DNA of 64,000 nt from QHXW01 sp035297145 (GTDB lineage: Bacteria; Acidobacteriota; Terriglobia; Bryobacterales; Bryobacteraceae): assembly GCA_035297145.1 (NCBI GenBank), contig DATGZN010000107.1, positions 7,234 through 71,233 of the forward strand. The letters run 5' to 3'. The notes under the pieces are model-generated. The model ran no database searches. It saw only the letters and a list, made by a program, of their open reading frames with translations, and was not told where the DNA came from. The translations under genes and the position numbers were made by a program. Shown here piece after piece: positions 1 through 7,475 of this stretch (within the stretch, counting starts at the first letter, position 1; the number at the start of each line of letters is the position of its first letter).

Positions 1-37
1 CCAACGCCGCACACCGGCCGCGTAACGGCTTAACGAC

Positions 38-132
38 GCAATTCGGGGACTGGCTTCGAAATTCCGCAGCCCCACCGCGCCAATCCGTTCACGATGTCGG
101 ATGCGGAATTTCGGCGCCTGTCCCCGAATTGC
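38..132. repeat. Imperfect long inverted repeat (REP-like)
   Basis: Two arms of about 33 nt (38-70 and 100-132) are reverse complements with four mismatches, separated by about 29 nt. The outer ends read GCAATTCGGGGAC and its complement. The core GTCCCCGAATTGC also occurs in the repeat at 62881-62945, so this looks like a dispersed palindromic family. It lies directly upstream of the menaquinone methyltransferase promoter. No coding sequence is visible in the first 180 bases. Confidence 0.75.
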
Positions 133-164
133 CCTCATTCGGATCATTTGTCCACCCGCATTGC

Positions 165-170
165 TATAAT
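165..170 (+). promoter_or_regulatory. Perfect -10 box (TATAAT) before menG
   Basis: TATAAT lies 11 nt upstream of the TTG start of the methyltransferase gene. No convincing -35 box sits 16-18 nt upstream. If transcription starts about 7 nt downstream, near 177, an mRNA translated from the TTG at 182 would be almost leaderless. The ATG at 218 would then be the alternative start. Confidence 0.45.
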
Positions 171-181
171 CGCGGCTGCGT

Positions 182-868
182 TTGCCTCGCCCCGCTGAGC
201 AACAAGATTCCCGCCTCATGCGCGATATGTTTACAACCATCGCGCCCAAATACGACTTCATCACGCGCGCTTTCTCCTTCGGCATGGATCGCGGATGGAA
301 ACGACTGGCAGTCACGCGTGCCGGCCTGCCGTCAAACGCCAGAGTCCTCGACCTCGCCTGTGGCACAGGAGATTTCGGCAAGCTGGCTCTGGCACACTGC
401 TCCGGCGCACAAATCGTGGCCTCCGATCTCACCGAACCGATGCTGCGTCTGGCGCAGATTCCGGATTCCGCGTGCGCCGATGCGGCTTCGCTGCCGTTCC
501 AGTCGGCGTGCTTCGACGCAGTGTTCATCGGCTACGGGCTCCGGAATTTTCCGCGCCTGGAGGTCACTCTTCAGGAAGTTCATCGCGTCCTGAAACCAGG
601 CGGCGTGCTGGTCAGCCTGGATTTCTTTCTTCCGCGGAACGGCTGGTTGCGGCGGCTCTACCTCGGTTACCTGTACGCGCAAGGCGCCGCATGGGGAATC
701 CTGCTCCACGGGCGCGCCCGCGTCTATACCTACATTCCCGATTCGCTCAGAAACTTCCTGACGGCGGAAACGTTCTCTTCACTGCTGGAGAAGATGCAAT
801 TCACCAGGGTCACCGCGCGCAAGTTTCTGTTGGGCGGCATTGCCGTGCATTGGGCGAGGAAATTGTAG
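182..868 (+). CDS. menG: Demethylmenaquinone / 2-methoxy-benzoquinol methyltransferase (UbiE/MenG)
   Basis: Class I SAM-dependent C-methyltransferase, 228 aa, the usual length for UbiE/MenG. Seen: the family signature APKYDFITRAFSFGMDR at about residues 21-37, the SAM-binding LDLACGTGD at 56-64, and a post-motif with VLKPGG near 140. By family it performs the last methylation of menaquinone synthesis at the cytoplasmic membrane. The start is uncertain: TTG at 182 is used here and ATG at 218 would also keep the signature; neither has a clear Shine-Dalgarno (SD) sequence. No other quinone gene is adjacent, so menaquinone rather than ubiquinone is inferred from the likely phylum. Confidence 0.9.
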   Translation: MPRPAEQQDSRLMRDMFTTIAPKYDFITRAFSFGMDRGWKRLAVTRAGLPSNARVLDLACGTGDFGKLALAHCSGAQIVASDLTEPMLRLAQIPDSACADAASLPFQSACFDAVFIGYGLRNFPRLEVTLQEVHRVLKPGGVLVSLDFFLPRNGWLRRLYLGYLYAQGAAWGILLHGRARVYTYIPDSLRNFLTAETFSSLLEKMQFTRVTARKFLLGGIAVHWARKL

Positions 869-869
869 T

Positions 870-887
870 GGCGAGGCATGCCTCGCC
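870..887. repeat. Perfect 18-nt palindrome between convergent genes
   Basis: GGCGAGGCATGCCTCGCC begins two bases after the menG stop codon and lies between menG and the convergent BtuF-like gene. It could fold into a short stem acting as a bidirectional terminator, but no T-tract follows. A near copy, GGCGAGGCACGCCTCACC, lies at 59429-59446 beside the end of the ADOP permease gene, so it may instead be a dispersed repeat. Confidence 0.5.
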
Positions 888-922
888 TTGTGCCCATCGG
901 TTCCGAGATCATAGAGGGCGTC

Positions 923-1843
923 TCAAGCGGCCAACCGCGTCCACCCCACTCCCTCAAACCTCGGCTCGAATACGCTCGGATGCAGAATCTCCGCCATGAT
1001 CCGTAGCGTCTCGACCAGTCGCGGCCCTGGGCGGTTGAAATATTGGTTACCGTCCGCCAAGTAAACACGACCGCCGCGCACGGCGCGCATGGAGCTCCAC
1101 TCCGCCCGGTCTGTGAGCCAGTGCATTTCGACACGTGTCCGTGGGATGTCGAATCCGCACGGCGCCACGATGATCACATCCGGGTCGCTCTCCACAACGT
1201 TGTTCCACGTGATGTACCCAGAATGTTTCGCTGCCTCGCCGAGCAGATTGATCCCGCCGGCCATGGCGATCAACTCCGGAGTCCAGTTGCCGCCTGCCAT
1301 CAGCGGCTCCGTCCACTCGATGCACGCCACGCGCGGAAGCTCTGCCACGCTTCTCGCTTTTTCTGAAATCCCGCACATGCGGGCCTGCAGCGAAGCGATC
1401 ACTTCTTCGCCGTGAGCCTCAATGCCGACCGCCGCGGCGACCCGCCGGATATCGTCCCAAACATCCGCCAGCGAGTTCGGCGTCAGCGAAACGATTTGCG
1501 GTTTGCTCGCGAGGCGCATCGCCACCGAGCGCTCCACGTCGCGCAGGCTCACGGCGCAAACTTCACATTGTGTCTGCGTGATGATGTGCGTAGGTTGCAG
1601 CCGCTCCAGCACGTCATCGAACACGTCGTAAACCGAAAGCGCGTTGCGTACGCGATCTTTCACCGCGCGATCGATCTCGCGGCTGTCTGCGTGGATGTCG
1701 ATAGTAGGCTTCGTGCACACAGGCAGCGCCGCAACCTCTGGCGGAAAGTCGCATTCGTGCGAGCGGCCCACCTGGTTCGGAGTCTGGCCGAGCACATGGA
1801 CAATCTCCGTCGCGCTCGAAATCAGTGCGACGATACGGGGCAC
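923..1843 (-). CDS. BtuF-like cobalamin-binding protein without a signal peptide
   Basis: Periplasmic-binding-protein fold of the BtuF/COG0614 type, 306 aa. Seen: the N-terminal strand PRIVALISSATEIVHVLG, a CEVC motif at residues 93-96, and the C-terminal half with GGINLLGEAAKHSGYITW. The GTG start at 1843 is chosen because the fold begins at once there and the gene then overlaps the upstream DUF71 gene by 22 nt; longer in-frame extensions are Arg-rich and non-hydrophobic. No export signal or lipobox is visible, unlike classical BtuF, and no BtuC/BtuD genes are nearby. It is last in the riboswitch-led operon. A role in cobinamide/cobalamin binding is inferred from family and context. Confidence 0.8.
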   Translation of the reverse strand: MPRIVALISSATEIVHVLGQTPNQVGRSHECDFPPEVAALPVCTKPTIDIHADSREIDRAVKDRVRNALSVYDVFDDVLERLQPTHIITQTQCEVCAVSLRDVERSVAMRLASKPQIVSLTPNSLADVWDDIRRVAAAVGIEAHGEEVIASLQARMCGISEKARSVAELPRVACIEWTEPLMAGGNWTPELIAMAGGINLLGEAAKHSGYITWNNVVESDPDVIIVAPCGFDIPRTRVEMHWLTDRAEWSSMRAVRGGRVYLADGNQYFNRPGPRLVETLRIMAEILHPSVFEPRFEGVGWTRLAA

Positions 1844-2493
1844 AGTAAATCGGCGAAAGTGAAATCGCCGTCCTCGTGAAACTCGCCCGGTTCTACCGCG
1901 ATCGCATGGTGGAACATAGGGCCGTCGTACACGAACGAGTGAAACTCGCCGTTTTCTCCGCATGGGTCGGCACCGGGCGGCAAATCCGCGAGGAAACTCG
2001 CGTCATACTCACGGCCGGCAAACGAGCGATCGAGCACCCGCCGGTCAATGCACGCAATCCGCGCCCGCAGGCCACGTGCCAGCATTTCGCGAGCGAGTGC
2101 CGTGGTCGGCACTTGCCACAGCGGGAAAAGCGGCTCCAGCCCTGTTCCGGTCAGCATGCGCTCACGATAGGCGCGGACGTCCTCGAGGAACAAGTCGCCG
2201 AACACAACCGAGTCGATACCTGCATCCACAGCCCGCCGGCACATTGCGGCCATCACCTCTTCATAACGTTCATTCGAACAAGGCCAAGGCAGCGGCGCGA
2301 TCCACAGCGGTACGCCGATCGAGCGCGCCTGTTCCTCCACCAGTTCCCGGCGCACGCCGTGCATAGCGACGCGATTGAAACGTTCATTGATGGTCGTGAG
2401 CAGCGCGACGATCTCCACGTCGGAACCGCGCAGACGCTCGACGGCCCACGCACAGTCCTTGCCGCCGCTCCAGGAAACCAGCGCGCGCTTCAA
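1822..2493 (-). CDS. DUF71 / Dph6-like ATP-pyrophosphatase (predicted B12 salvage type)
   Basis: N-type ATP-PPase related to diphthine-ammonia ligase, 223 aa. Seen: the PP-loop SGGKDC at 9-14, FGDLFLEDVRAYRE at 98-111, PLFPLW at 121-126 and DPCGENGEFHSFVYDGPMF at 176-194, all typical of DUF71/COG2102. Bacteria lack diphthamide, and published comparative genomics proposed a B12-salvage role for a bacterial subgroup; this position in a cobalamin-riboswitch operon fits that. The TTG start overlaps the stop of the upstream DUF6580 gene (TTGA), indicating translational coupling. The substrate is unknown; an amidation or ligation on a corrinoid precursor is inference only. Confidence 0.85.
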   Translation of the reverse strand: MKRALVSWSGGKDCAWAVERLRGSDVEIVALLTTINERFNRVAMHGVRRELVEEQARSIGVPLWIAPLPWPCSNERYEEVMAAMCRRAVDAGIDSVVFGDLFLEDVRAYRERMLTGTGLEPLFPLWQVPTTALAREMLARGLRARIACIDRRVLDRSFAGREYDASFLADLPPGADPCGENGEFHSFVYDGPMFHHAIAVEPGEFHEDGDFTFADLLCPVSSH

Positions 2494-3011
2494 GCCGCTT
2501 GTGCCACGCGTTCACGTGGGTAGACCGTACGGCTCAGCACGGCGTGCATGCCGAACAGGATGCCTGTGCTGAGCAGATCGCTCAACAGCGTGCGCGGGTA
2601 GAACGGAATCGCCGCAACGTAGCAGGAAACGAGTCCAGTCCAGGTGTGCGCGTAGTATCCCAGCCACGATCCGAAGTCGGAAAGCACGAAAAACTGTACG
2701 CTCGAAATCACCGCCGCCGCCCCGATCTTGATCGGGCTTTCGGATGCCTGCAAGCGCCGCCCAATCCAGACGTTGATCAGAAAACTCAGATAAACAAACG
2801 GCGTGGCAATGCCGTACCCGCCCAGAAACGGATCCGTTACCGCCATCAACAGGATCGGTACCATGTACGCCTGCCAGCCGCGCAATCGCGCTCCCGCGAA
2901 CAAGCTCACGCCGCCCACGGGCGCGAAATTCCAGGGATGCGGTATCAACCGGACCAGTGCTCCCAACACAACCAGCGTCAATGCCAGCGGTCTTCGATTC
3001 ACGTTCTCCAT
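2490..3011 (-). CDS. DUF6580-type integral membrane protein (candidate corrinoid transporter)
   Basis: 173 aa, strongly hydrophobic with about five to six membrane segments. After a short cytoplasmic start comes ALTLVVLGALVRLIPHPWNF, a loop FAPVGGVSLFAGARLRG, then TDPFLGGY. It resembles ECF-type S components in size and topology. ATG at 3011 is chosen because it follows a good SD (GGAG, 5 nt spacing). It sits between the PduO adenosyltransferase (10 nt upstream) and the DUF71 gene (overlapping). No ECF energising module or BtuCD is in the window, so solitary transport of cobalamin or cobinamide, as described for BtuM, is a context-based proposal. Confidence 0.7.
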   Translation of the reverse strand: MENVNRRPLALTLVVLGALVRLIPHPWNFAPVGGVSLFAGARLRGWQAYMVPILLMAVTDPFLGGYGIATPFVYLSFLINVWIGRRLQASESPIKIGAAAVISSVQFFVLSDFGSWLGYYAHTWTGLVSCYVAAIPFYPRTLLSDLLSTGILFGMHAVLSRTVYPRERVAQAA

Positions 3012-3021
3012 CGCTTCTCCT

Positions 3022-3663
3022 TCAACTCTGATTTTCGCGCTGCCCGGAAGCGGCGCGGTTCGGTTCCCACAAAATTTCCCGTACTCCCAGTGTATGACTG
3101 ACCCACCGGCTCCAGACAAACAGGGCGTCGCTCAGCCGGTTCAGATACCGGACGATGGCTCCATCCATCGGTTCTTCGCGCGCCAGCGTCACGCAAATTC
3201 GCTCGGCTCGCCGGCAAACCGTACGGCAAACGTGCAATTCGGCGTTCAACCGGCAGCCGCCAGGTAGCACGAACGAGCGCAGCGCCGGCAGGCCTTCGTT
3301 CATGCGGTCGATCTCCACTTCGAGCTGGGAGATCTCAGCATCCGTCACGCTCGCCTGTCGCGGATGGATGTCCTCGGGCAGTGTCGCCAGAATCGAGCCG
3401 GCGTTGAACAGCTCGTGTTGCACGCGCTTCAGAATCGCGTCCAGCTCCGCCATCGCCGGGTAGGCGGGCGTTAGCCCCTCCGCGGTATCGCGCGCCACGC
3501 CGATAAACGAATTCAACTCATCCACCGTGCCGTAGGCCTCGATACGCAGAGCATCTTTCGGAATGCGCTGTCCGCCAGCCAGGCCGGTCTCACCGCGGTC
3601 GCCGCCGCGCGTATACACGCGGTTGATCGCCAGGCGCGGGTCATCGAACTTCACGCTATTCAT
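3022..3663 (-). CDS. ATP:cob(I)alamin adenosyltransferase, PduO type
   Basis: 213 aa, the usual PduO length. Seen: the ATP-binding YTRGGDRGETGL at 17-28, the core helix FVLPGG at 131-136, CRTVCRRAER at 146-155 and YLNRLSDALFV at 173-183. The family transfers the adenosyl group of ATP to the cob(I)alamin cobalt, making coenzyme B12 in the cytoplasm. The ATG at 3663 begins 8 nt after the TonB receptor stop and gives the usual PduO N-terminus; in-frame codons further upstream would overlap that gene. Second gene of the riboswitch-led operon, consistent with uptake followed by adenosylation. Confidence 0.93.
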   Translation of the reverse strand: MNSVKFDDPRLAINRVYTRGGDRGETGLAGGQRIPKDALRIEAYGTVDELNSFIGVARDTAEGLTPAYPAMAELDAILKRVQHELFNAGSILATLPEDIHPRQASVTDAEISQLEVEIDRMNEGLPALRSFVLPGGCRLNAELHVCRTVCRRAERICVTLAREEPMDGAIVRYLNRLSDALFVWSRWVSHTLGVREILWEPNRAASGQRENQS

Positions 3664-3671
3664 TCTCGCAC

Positions 3672-5855
3672 TCACCTGGATGGCGAAAAGTTCCACTTCA
3701 CGCCGCTCACGAAGTTGAGGAACGGCGAAGGAAATCCGAATGCTTCCTCGTAATGCTGGTTGAGCGCATTCCGTAGGTTTCCGTACAAAGTCACTCCGCG
3801 GGGCAGCGCATAGTTTACGTTCAAACCAAAATTCGCAAAGCCCGGATTGTTGAACAATCCGGCCGAAGCCCCGTAATTCGGTTCCACGTCCAACACCTTG
3901 CCGCGAAAGTAGCCCGTCACGTCGACCGAAATTCTTCCCCGTGAAAACGTCGCAACCATTGTGCCCGAATTATGCGGGATGCGGATCAGTGGCTGGCCGA
4001 CTTCAAAATACTGCTGCGCGAGGCCGGTCGATCCATTAAGCGACAAAGTCTCTGACTTGATTAGGTTGTAACTGCCGGCGAGCGAGATCCACCGTGCTGG
4101 CCGGATTCGTAATGAGAATTCCCCACCCTGGGCTCGCGAGTTGGCAATGTTATCAGTTTCAAGACTGCTGAGGTGCGTAAGCGACCCGCCGGTCGAAACA
4201 ATCAGGTCGTAAAAACGGTTGTAAAAGTAAGTCATATCGAGCGAAACGCGATTCCGAAACACCCTTTGTTCTATTCCGGCGTCTAAACTGTTCGTTCGCT
4301 CAGGTTTCAGATTCGGATTGTTTGTGAATGCCAACTCGAAGCCGTTGGGCGGCCGCATGCCCGTACCGCCGGAGGCGTGGAGGCTGGTTCCCTCGCGCAT
4401 CAAATACGCAATAGCTGCTTTGGGGTTCACGCTTGTGATGCTGTTCGCTGGAAACTCCGGCCGGGGCAGAGGGAAGTTCTGCGTATCCGCTGGGATGCGC
4501 GCTGTCTGAATGATCTCCGCGCGCGCGCCGGCGTTGACGAACAGGCGCTTTCCAAATTGGAACCGGTTCTCCCAGTAGATCCCCTGCTCGTTGCGTGGGA
4601 TAGGCGTCAACACGGAATTTGTGTCCGTGATGAACGTGTTCTTGACTTCCTCACGCGAAAAAACGTACCCGAACGCCGCCGTGTAATGTGACGAGACGTT
4701 CACCACCGTGCGCTCTTCTAACTGCCCGCGATAATCGTTCTCGAAGCTGTCGCCGAATGGACTGATATAGAAACTGTTGTTCCAAAAAACGTTTGCGAAC
4801 AACTCTTGGCGCACTCGCGGCGTAATATCTATCTGGTAATGCGCGCCGTACACCGACCGGTTGAATTTATTGTGGCTGATCAGATCGATGCCGGTGAACA
4901 GGTGCTCGGGATCGGAGCCGTATGGCCCGGGTGAGCCGGAGTCGCTTGCGTTAAAGCTGCCGTTGGCCGCGAAGCTCTGCCGCCCGAAATTGCGCATGAC
5001 CGTGGCGAAGAGGTTGCGGTCCTGATAGCCGCTGTTGGGCACCGGCCCGTTGTCGTCTATCTCTGACAGATACAAGCCAATGCCGAACCCGTCCAGCATT
5101 CCCGATCCGCCCAGCGCGAAACGTCGCTCGTCGTGACTGCCGCCCTCCGCCAGCGCGTCGAGTGTGAACTTCTCTTCCGGTTGGCGCGTCACAAAATTGA
5201 TGACGCCACTGTTTGCATAAGAACCATAAACTGCCGACTGCGCTCCGCGAACAACTTCGACATGATCCAGAAAATCCGTTGGGATCGGGGAGAAATCAGG
5301 CGGGAAGCTTCCGAACCAGTTGATCGGAATGCCGTTGATTTGTACCAGGTTAAAATCATCCGCGCCCCCGCGAATATACATCGAAGTGATCGAGCCCCGC
5401 GAACCGGTTGAGGTTACGTTCACTCCAGGCAGGTAACGCATCAGATCGATAGCCTGTGCTTCGTTGCGCTGGGCAATCTCCTCGCGCGTAATCACGCTCG
5501 CGCTCGAGCCTTGCTCGCTGAGCGGAACGTCCATCGCCGAGCCCGCAACGGTAACGGAATCATTTTGCGGCGCAATGGCCAGCGTAATGGACGCCGCCTC
5601 CGTGAGCGGAACTGTTTTGGTTTCAAAGCCTGGCGCGGTAACGAGTAGGTTCGCGCCCGAGGTTTCCGGCACCGTGATTTGAAACGCACCCGTGGAATCA
5701 GCGGCCGCGCGCGCTACCACTCCCAGGCGGTTCACAGCCGCTACGCCGGCGCCTGCTACGGCCGCTCCGGATGGGTCAACAACTTTGCCTTGATAGGTTC
5801 CCGCGTGCAGCATGCACGCGAGGAGAAAAACACTGAATGAAAGTGGACGTGTCAT
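3672..5855 (-). CDS. TonB-dependent outer-membrane receptor, probably for cobalamin (BtuB-like)
   Basis: 727 aa. Order: a signal peptide (PLSFSVFLLACMLHAG), a carboxypeptidase-regulatory-like domain at about 20-95 (GKVVDPSGAAVAGAGV), a plug domain at about 110-225 with IRGGADDFNLVQINGIP, then a 22-strand-type barrel ending GVKWNFSP with the usual C-terminal aromatic. First gene after the cobalamin riboswitch and 8 nt before the adenosyltransferase gene, so a corrinoid substrate is strongly suggested. The N-terminal regulatory-like domain is common in Bacteroidetes and Acidobacteria receptors but absent from E. coli BtuB. No TonB box could be assigned by eye. Confidence 0.9.
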   Translation of the reverse strand: MTRPLSFSVFLLACMLHAGTYQGKVVDPSGAAVAGAGVAAVNRLGVVARAAADSTGAFQITVPETSGANLLVTAPGFETKTVPLTEAASITLAIAPQNDSVTVAGSAMDVPLSEQGSSASVITREEIAQRNEAQAIDLMRYLPGVNVTSTGSRGSITSMYIRGGADDFNLVQINGIPINWFGSFPPDFSPIPTDFLDHVEVVRGAQSAVYGSYANSGVINFVTRQPEEKFTLDALAEGGSHDERRFALGGSGMLDGFGIGLYLSEIDDNGPVPNSGYQDRNLFATVMRNFGRQSFAANGSFNASDSGSPGPYGSDPEHLFTGIDLISHNKFNRSVYGAHYQIDITPRVRQELFANVFWNNSFYISPFGDSFENDYRGQLEERTVVNVSSHYTAAFGYVFSREEVKNTFITDTNSVLTPIPRNEQGIYWENRFQFGKRLFVNAGARAEIIQTARIPADTQNFPLPRPEFPANSITSVNPKAAIAYLMREGTSLHASGGTGMRPPNGFELAFTNNPNLKPERTNSLDAGIEQRVFRNRVSLDMTYFYNRFYDLIVSTGGSLTHLSSLETDNIANSRAQGGEFSLRIRPARWISLAGSYNLIKSETLSLNGSTGLAQQYFEVGQPLIRIPHNSGTMVATFSRGRISVDVTGYFRGKVLDVEPNYGASAGLFNNPGFANFGLNVNYALPRGVTLYGNLRNALNQHYEEAFGFPSPFLNFVSGVKWNFSPSR

Positions 5856-5861
5856 ATTCGA

Positions 5862-5876
5862 GCAGCCCTCCGCTGC
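5862..5876 (-). promoter_or_regulatory. Ribosome-binding site displayed in a hairpin loop
   Basis: On the minus strand the sequence GCAGC-GGAGG-GCTGC lies 6 nt before the ATG of the TonB receptor gene. A 5-bp stem would present the SD sequence GGAGG in its loop. It may be the expression platform through which the upstream cobalamin riboswitch controls translation; this is inferred from position. Confidence 0.4.
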
Positions 5877-5939
5877 CGGATTTCACGCCCTGAAATTGGT
5901 TCCGCAAGTGGACCGGCGTGCCGGTTTCCTGCAGAATCT

Positions 5940-6090
5940 CCTCGGTCGGTCTCCTGACTTGCGCTTCATCGGGCCGGTCGGCCTTCCCATTCCTCAACGG
6001 AACAGTGGCTGTGTTTTGACCGGTCCTCCACGCTTACAGTGGCGGGGCCGTGCTGGACTTTCACCAGCTTCCCATGCTGCTACCAAAGGG
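5940..6090 (-). promoter_or_regulatory. Cobalamin (AdoCbl) riboswitch
   Basis: Reading the minus strand 5' to 3': a GGGAAGCTGGTGAAAGTCC segment, CCCCGCCACTGTAA, a variable stem region, and the B12 box AAGCGCAAGTCAGGAGACC (about 5949-5966). These are the conserved cobalamin-riboswitch elements in the right order and spacing. It ends about 85 nt before the TonB receptor start and should repress the whole operon down to the BtuF-like gene when B12 is plentiful. Limits are approximate because P1 pairing was not computed. Confidence 0.95.
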
Positions 6091-6157
6091 CTTTCAGGAC
6101 GTTTTCGAGAATAACACAAAGCCGGGTGTGGTATCCTAGGAAATTGAAAATTTCGTT

Positions 6158-6427
6158 ATGGCGAATCACTTTTCCGCACTAAAGCGGGTCAGACAGACGG
6201 AACGGCGCATCGAGTTTAATCGGCGCAATGCCACGCGGTTGCGGCACCAAATCCGCAGCCTGCGGCGGCTGATAGCGGCGAAAGACAGCGACGGAGCCCT
6301 GAAGGCGCTGCCGGAGACTTTCTCCGTGATCGACCGATCAGCTAAGTTGGGCGTTATCAAGAAGAACACCGCGGCGCGCTACAAATCGAGCCTGCACCTG
6401 CGCATCAAGTCCCTGGCTACGAAGTAA
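6158..6427 (+). CDS. rpsT: 30S ribosomal protein bS20
   Basis: 89 aa, lysine/arginine-rich. Seen: the N-terminus MANHFSALKRVRQTERR, the middle HQIRSLRRLIAAKDSDGA and KLGVIKKNTAARYKSSLHLRIKSL, all standard for bS20, which binds 16S rRNA at the bottom of the 30S body. It stands alone on the plus strand, diverging from the B12 riboswitch operon, and its last 11 nt overlap the end of the convergent holA gene. No strong SD precedes the ATG. Confidence 0.96.
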   Translation: MANHFSALKRVRQTERRIEFNRRNATRLRHQIRSLRRLIAAKDSDGALKALPETFSVIDRSAKLGVIKKNTAARYKSSLHLRIKSLATK

Positions 6428-7475
6428 GCTCCAAGACAAATCGTTCCATGACGATGCGGTCGTCGGGCCGAGCGCTGCGCAGATCGCGGTCGGCCGCGAA
6501 GATCAGCTTCATCCCGCGTTCCAACTGCTCTCGAGAGAACTTCGATAGAGTTTGAAAAACCTGCTCGGCACGGGAGTTCCACATGGGCACGCCGGAACGC
6601 GCGAAGTGCCCTTGAATCTGTTGCGGACTGCGCAAACCGCTCTCTTTTGACACCAGGGCCAGGCGGAATTGTGTAGACAAGAACGACAGCGCCAGGGGTA
6701 GATACTCGCCCTCCCGGCACAGAGTGTCGAGAATCTGCAGGCCGCGTGCGCGATCGCGGCGACCCAGCGCATTGACCAGCGCAAAGATGGTGGCCGACCG
6801 CGCATCGGGGACCAAGGCGCCAATATCGTCGAGCGAAATCGACCGGCTGCCGGCGCTGAAGAGCGATAGCTTTTCGATCTCGACGGCGATGCGGGCGACA
6901 TCGCCGCCTAACGCCTCGACCAGCAATTCGAGAGCCGGCGCATCGATGGCTAGCCCGACTTGCCGTGCCAGTTGGTGGGCTTCGGAGCGGGCTTCGTCCA
7001 TGGAGAAGCGGTCAAGCTCCACCGCATCGGAAACAGCGGCGTAGAATTTTCGCACGCGCTCGATCTTCTTCTTGTCTTCGCCTTCGAATGTGAAACGCGA
7101 GGCTTGAAACAGCAACGTCACACCGGGCGAGGGATCCTTCAAATACGCAGCCAGTTCGGCGGCGCCATCGGGGGAGCCGGCGTCGTCTTCTTCCTCCGAT
7201 TTCTGGCGAGGCAGCGCAGCTTCCGCGTTGGTGACGAGAATCACGCGCTGGTCCGCGAACAGCGATAGCGATCGGGCATCGTCCATGACCTGTGCGAGCG
7301 AGTTTTCTCCGAGGTCATATTGCGCGAGACCGCTCTCGCGCTCCTCGGGGCCAAACACGGCATCGAGCAGGGCATCCCGGCAGCGCCGGCCCTGGTAGGC
7401 TTCGGCACCAAGGAGCAGGTACGCGGGAGCAATCTCCTTGCGTTTCATGCGCGCCAGAAACTGCGCCGGCGTCAT
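6417..7475 (-). CDS. holA: DNA polymerase III subunit delta
   Basis: 352 aa, the standard length for HolA, the clamp-loader wrench that opens the beta clamp. Seen: the N-terminal APAYLLLGAEAY, the middle DARSLSLFADQRVILV, the AAA+ lid-like region ALGGDVARIAVEIEKLSLF near 190 and the C-terminal collar domain with ALGRRDRARGLQIL. It is the last gene of the psd-pssA-lptE operon; its ATG overlaps the lptE stop by one base (TGATG). LptE-HolA adjacency is a known conserved gene order in many Gram-negative bacteria. Confidence 0.93.
   Translation of the reverse strand: MTPAQFLARMKRKEIAPAYLLLGAEAYQGRRCRDALLDAVFGPEERESGLAQYDLGENSLAQVMDDARSLSLFADQRVILVTNAEAALPRQKSEEEDDAGSPDGAAELAAYLKDPSPGVTLLFQASRFTFEGEDKKKIERVRKFYAAVSDAVELDRFSMDEARSEAHQLARQVGLAIDAPALELLVEALGGDVARIAVEIEKLSLFSAGSRSISLDDIGALVPDARSATIFALVNALGRRDRARGLQILDTLCREGEYLPLALSFLSTQFRLALVSKESGLRSPQQIQGHFARSGVPMWNSRAEQVFQTLSKFSREQLERGMKLIFAADRDLRSARPDDRIVMERFVLELTS

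Noticed and set aside
2499..3101. Plus-strand open frame opposite the DUF6580 gene
   Set aside because: The minus-strand frame has an SD, coupled overlap and membrane segments; the plus-strand frame is Arg/Gln-rich shadow.
7439..7475. Alternative later start for holA
   Set aside because: The ATG that overlaps the lptE stop by one base gives the usual HolA length and N-terminus.
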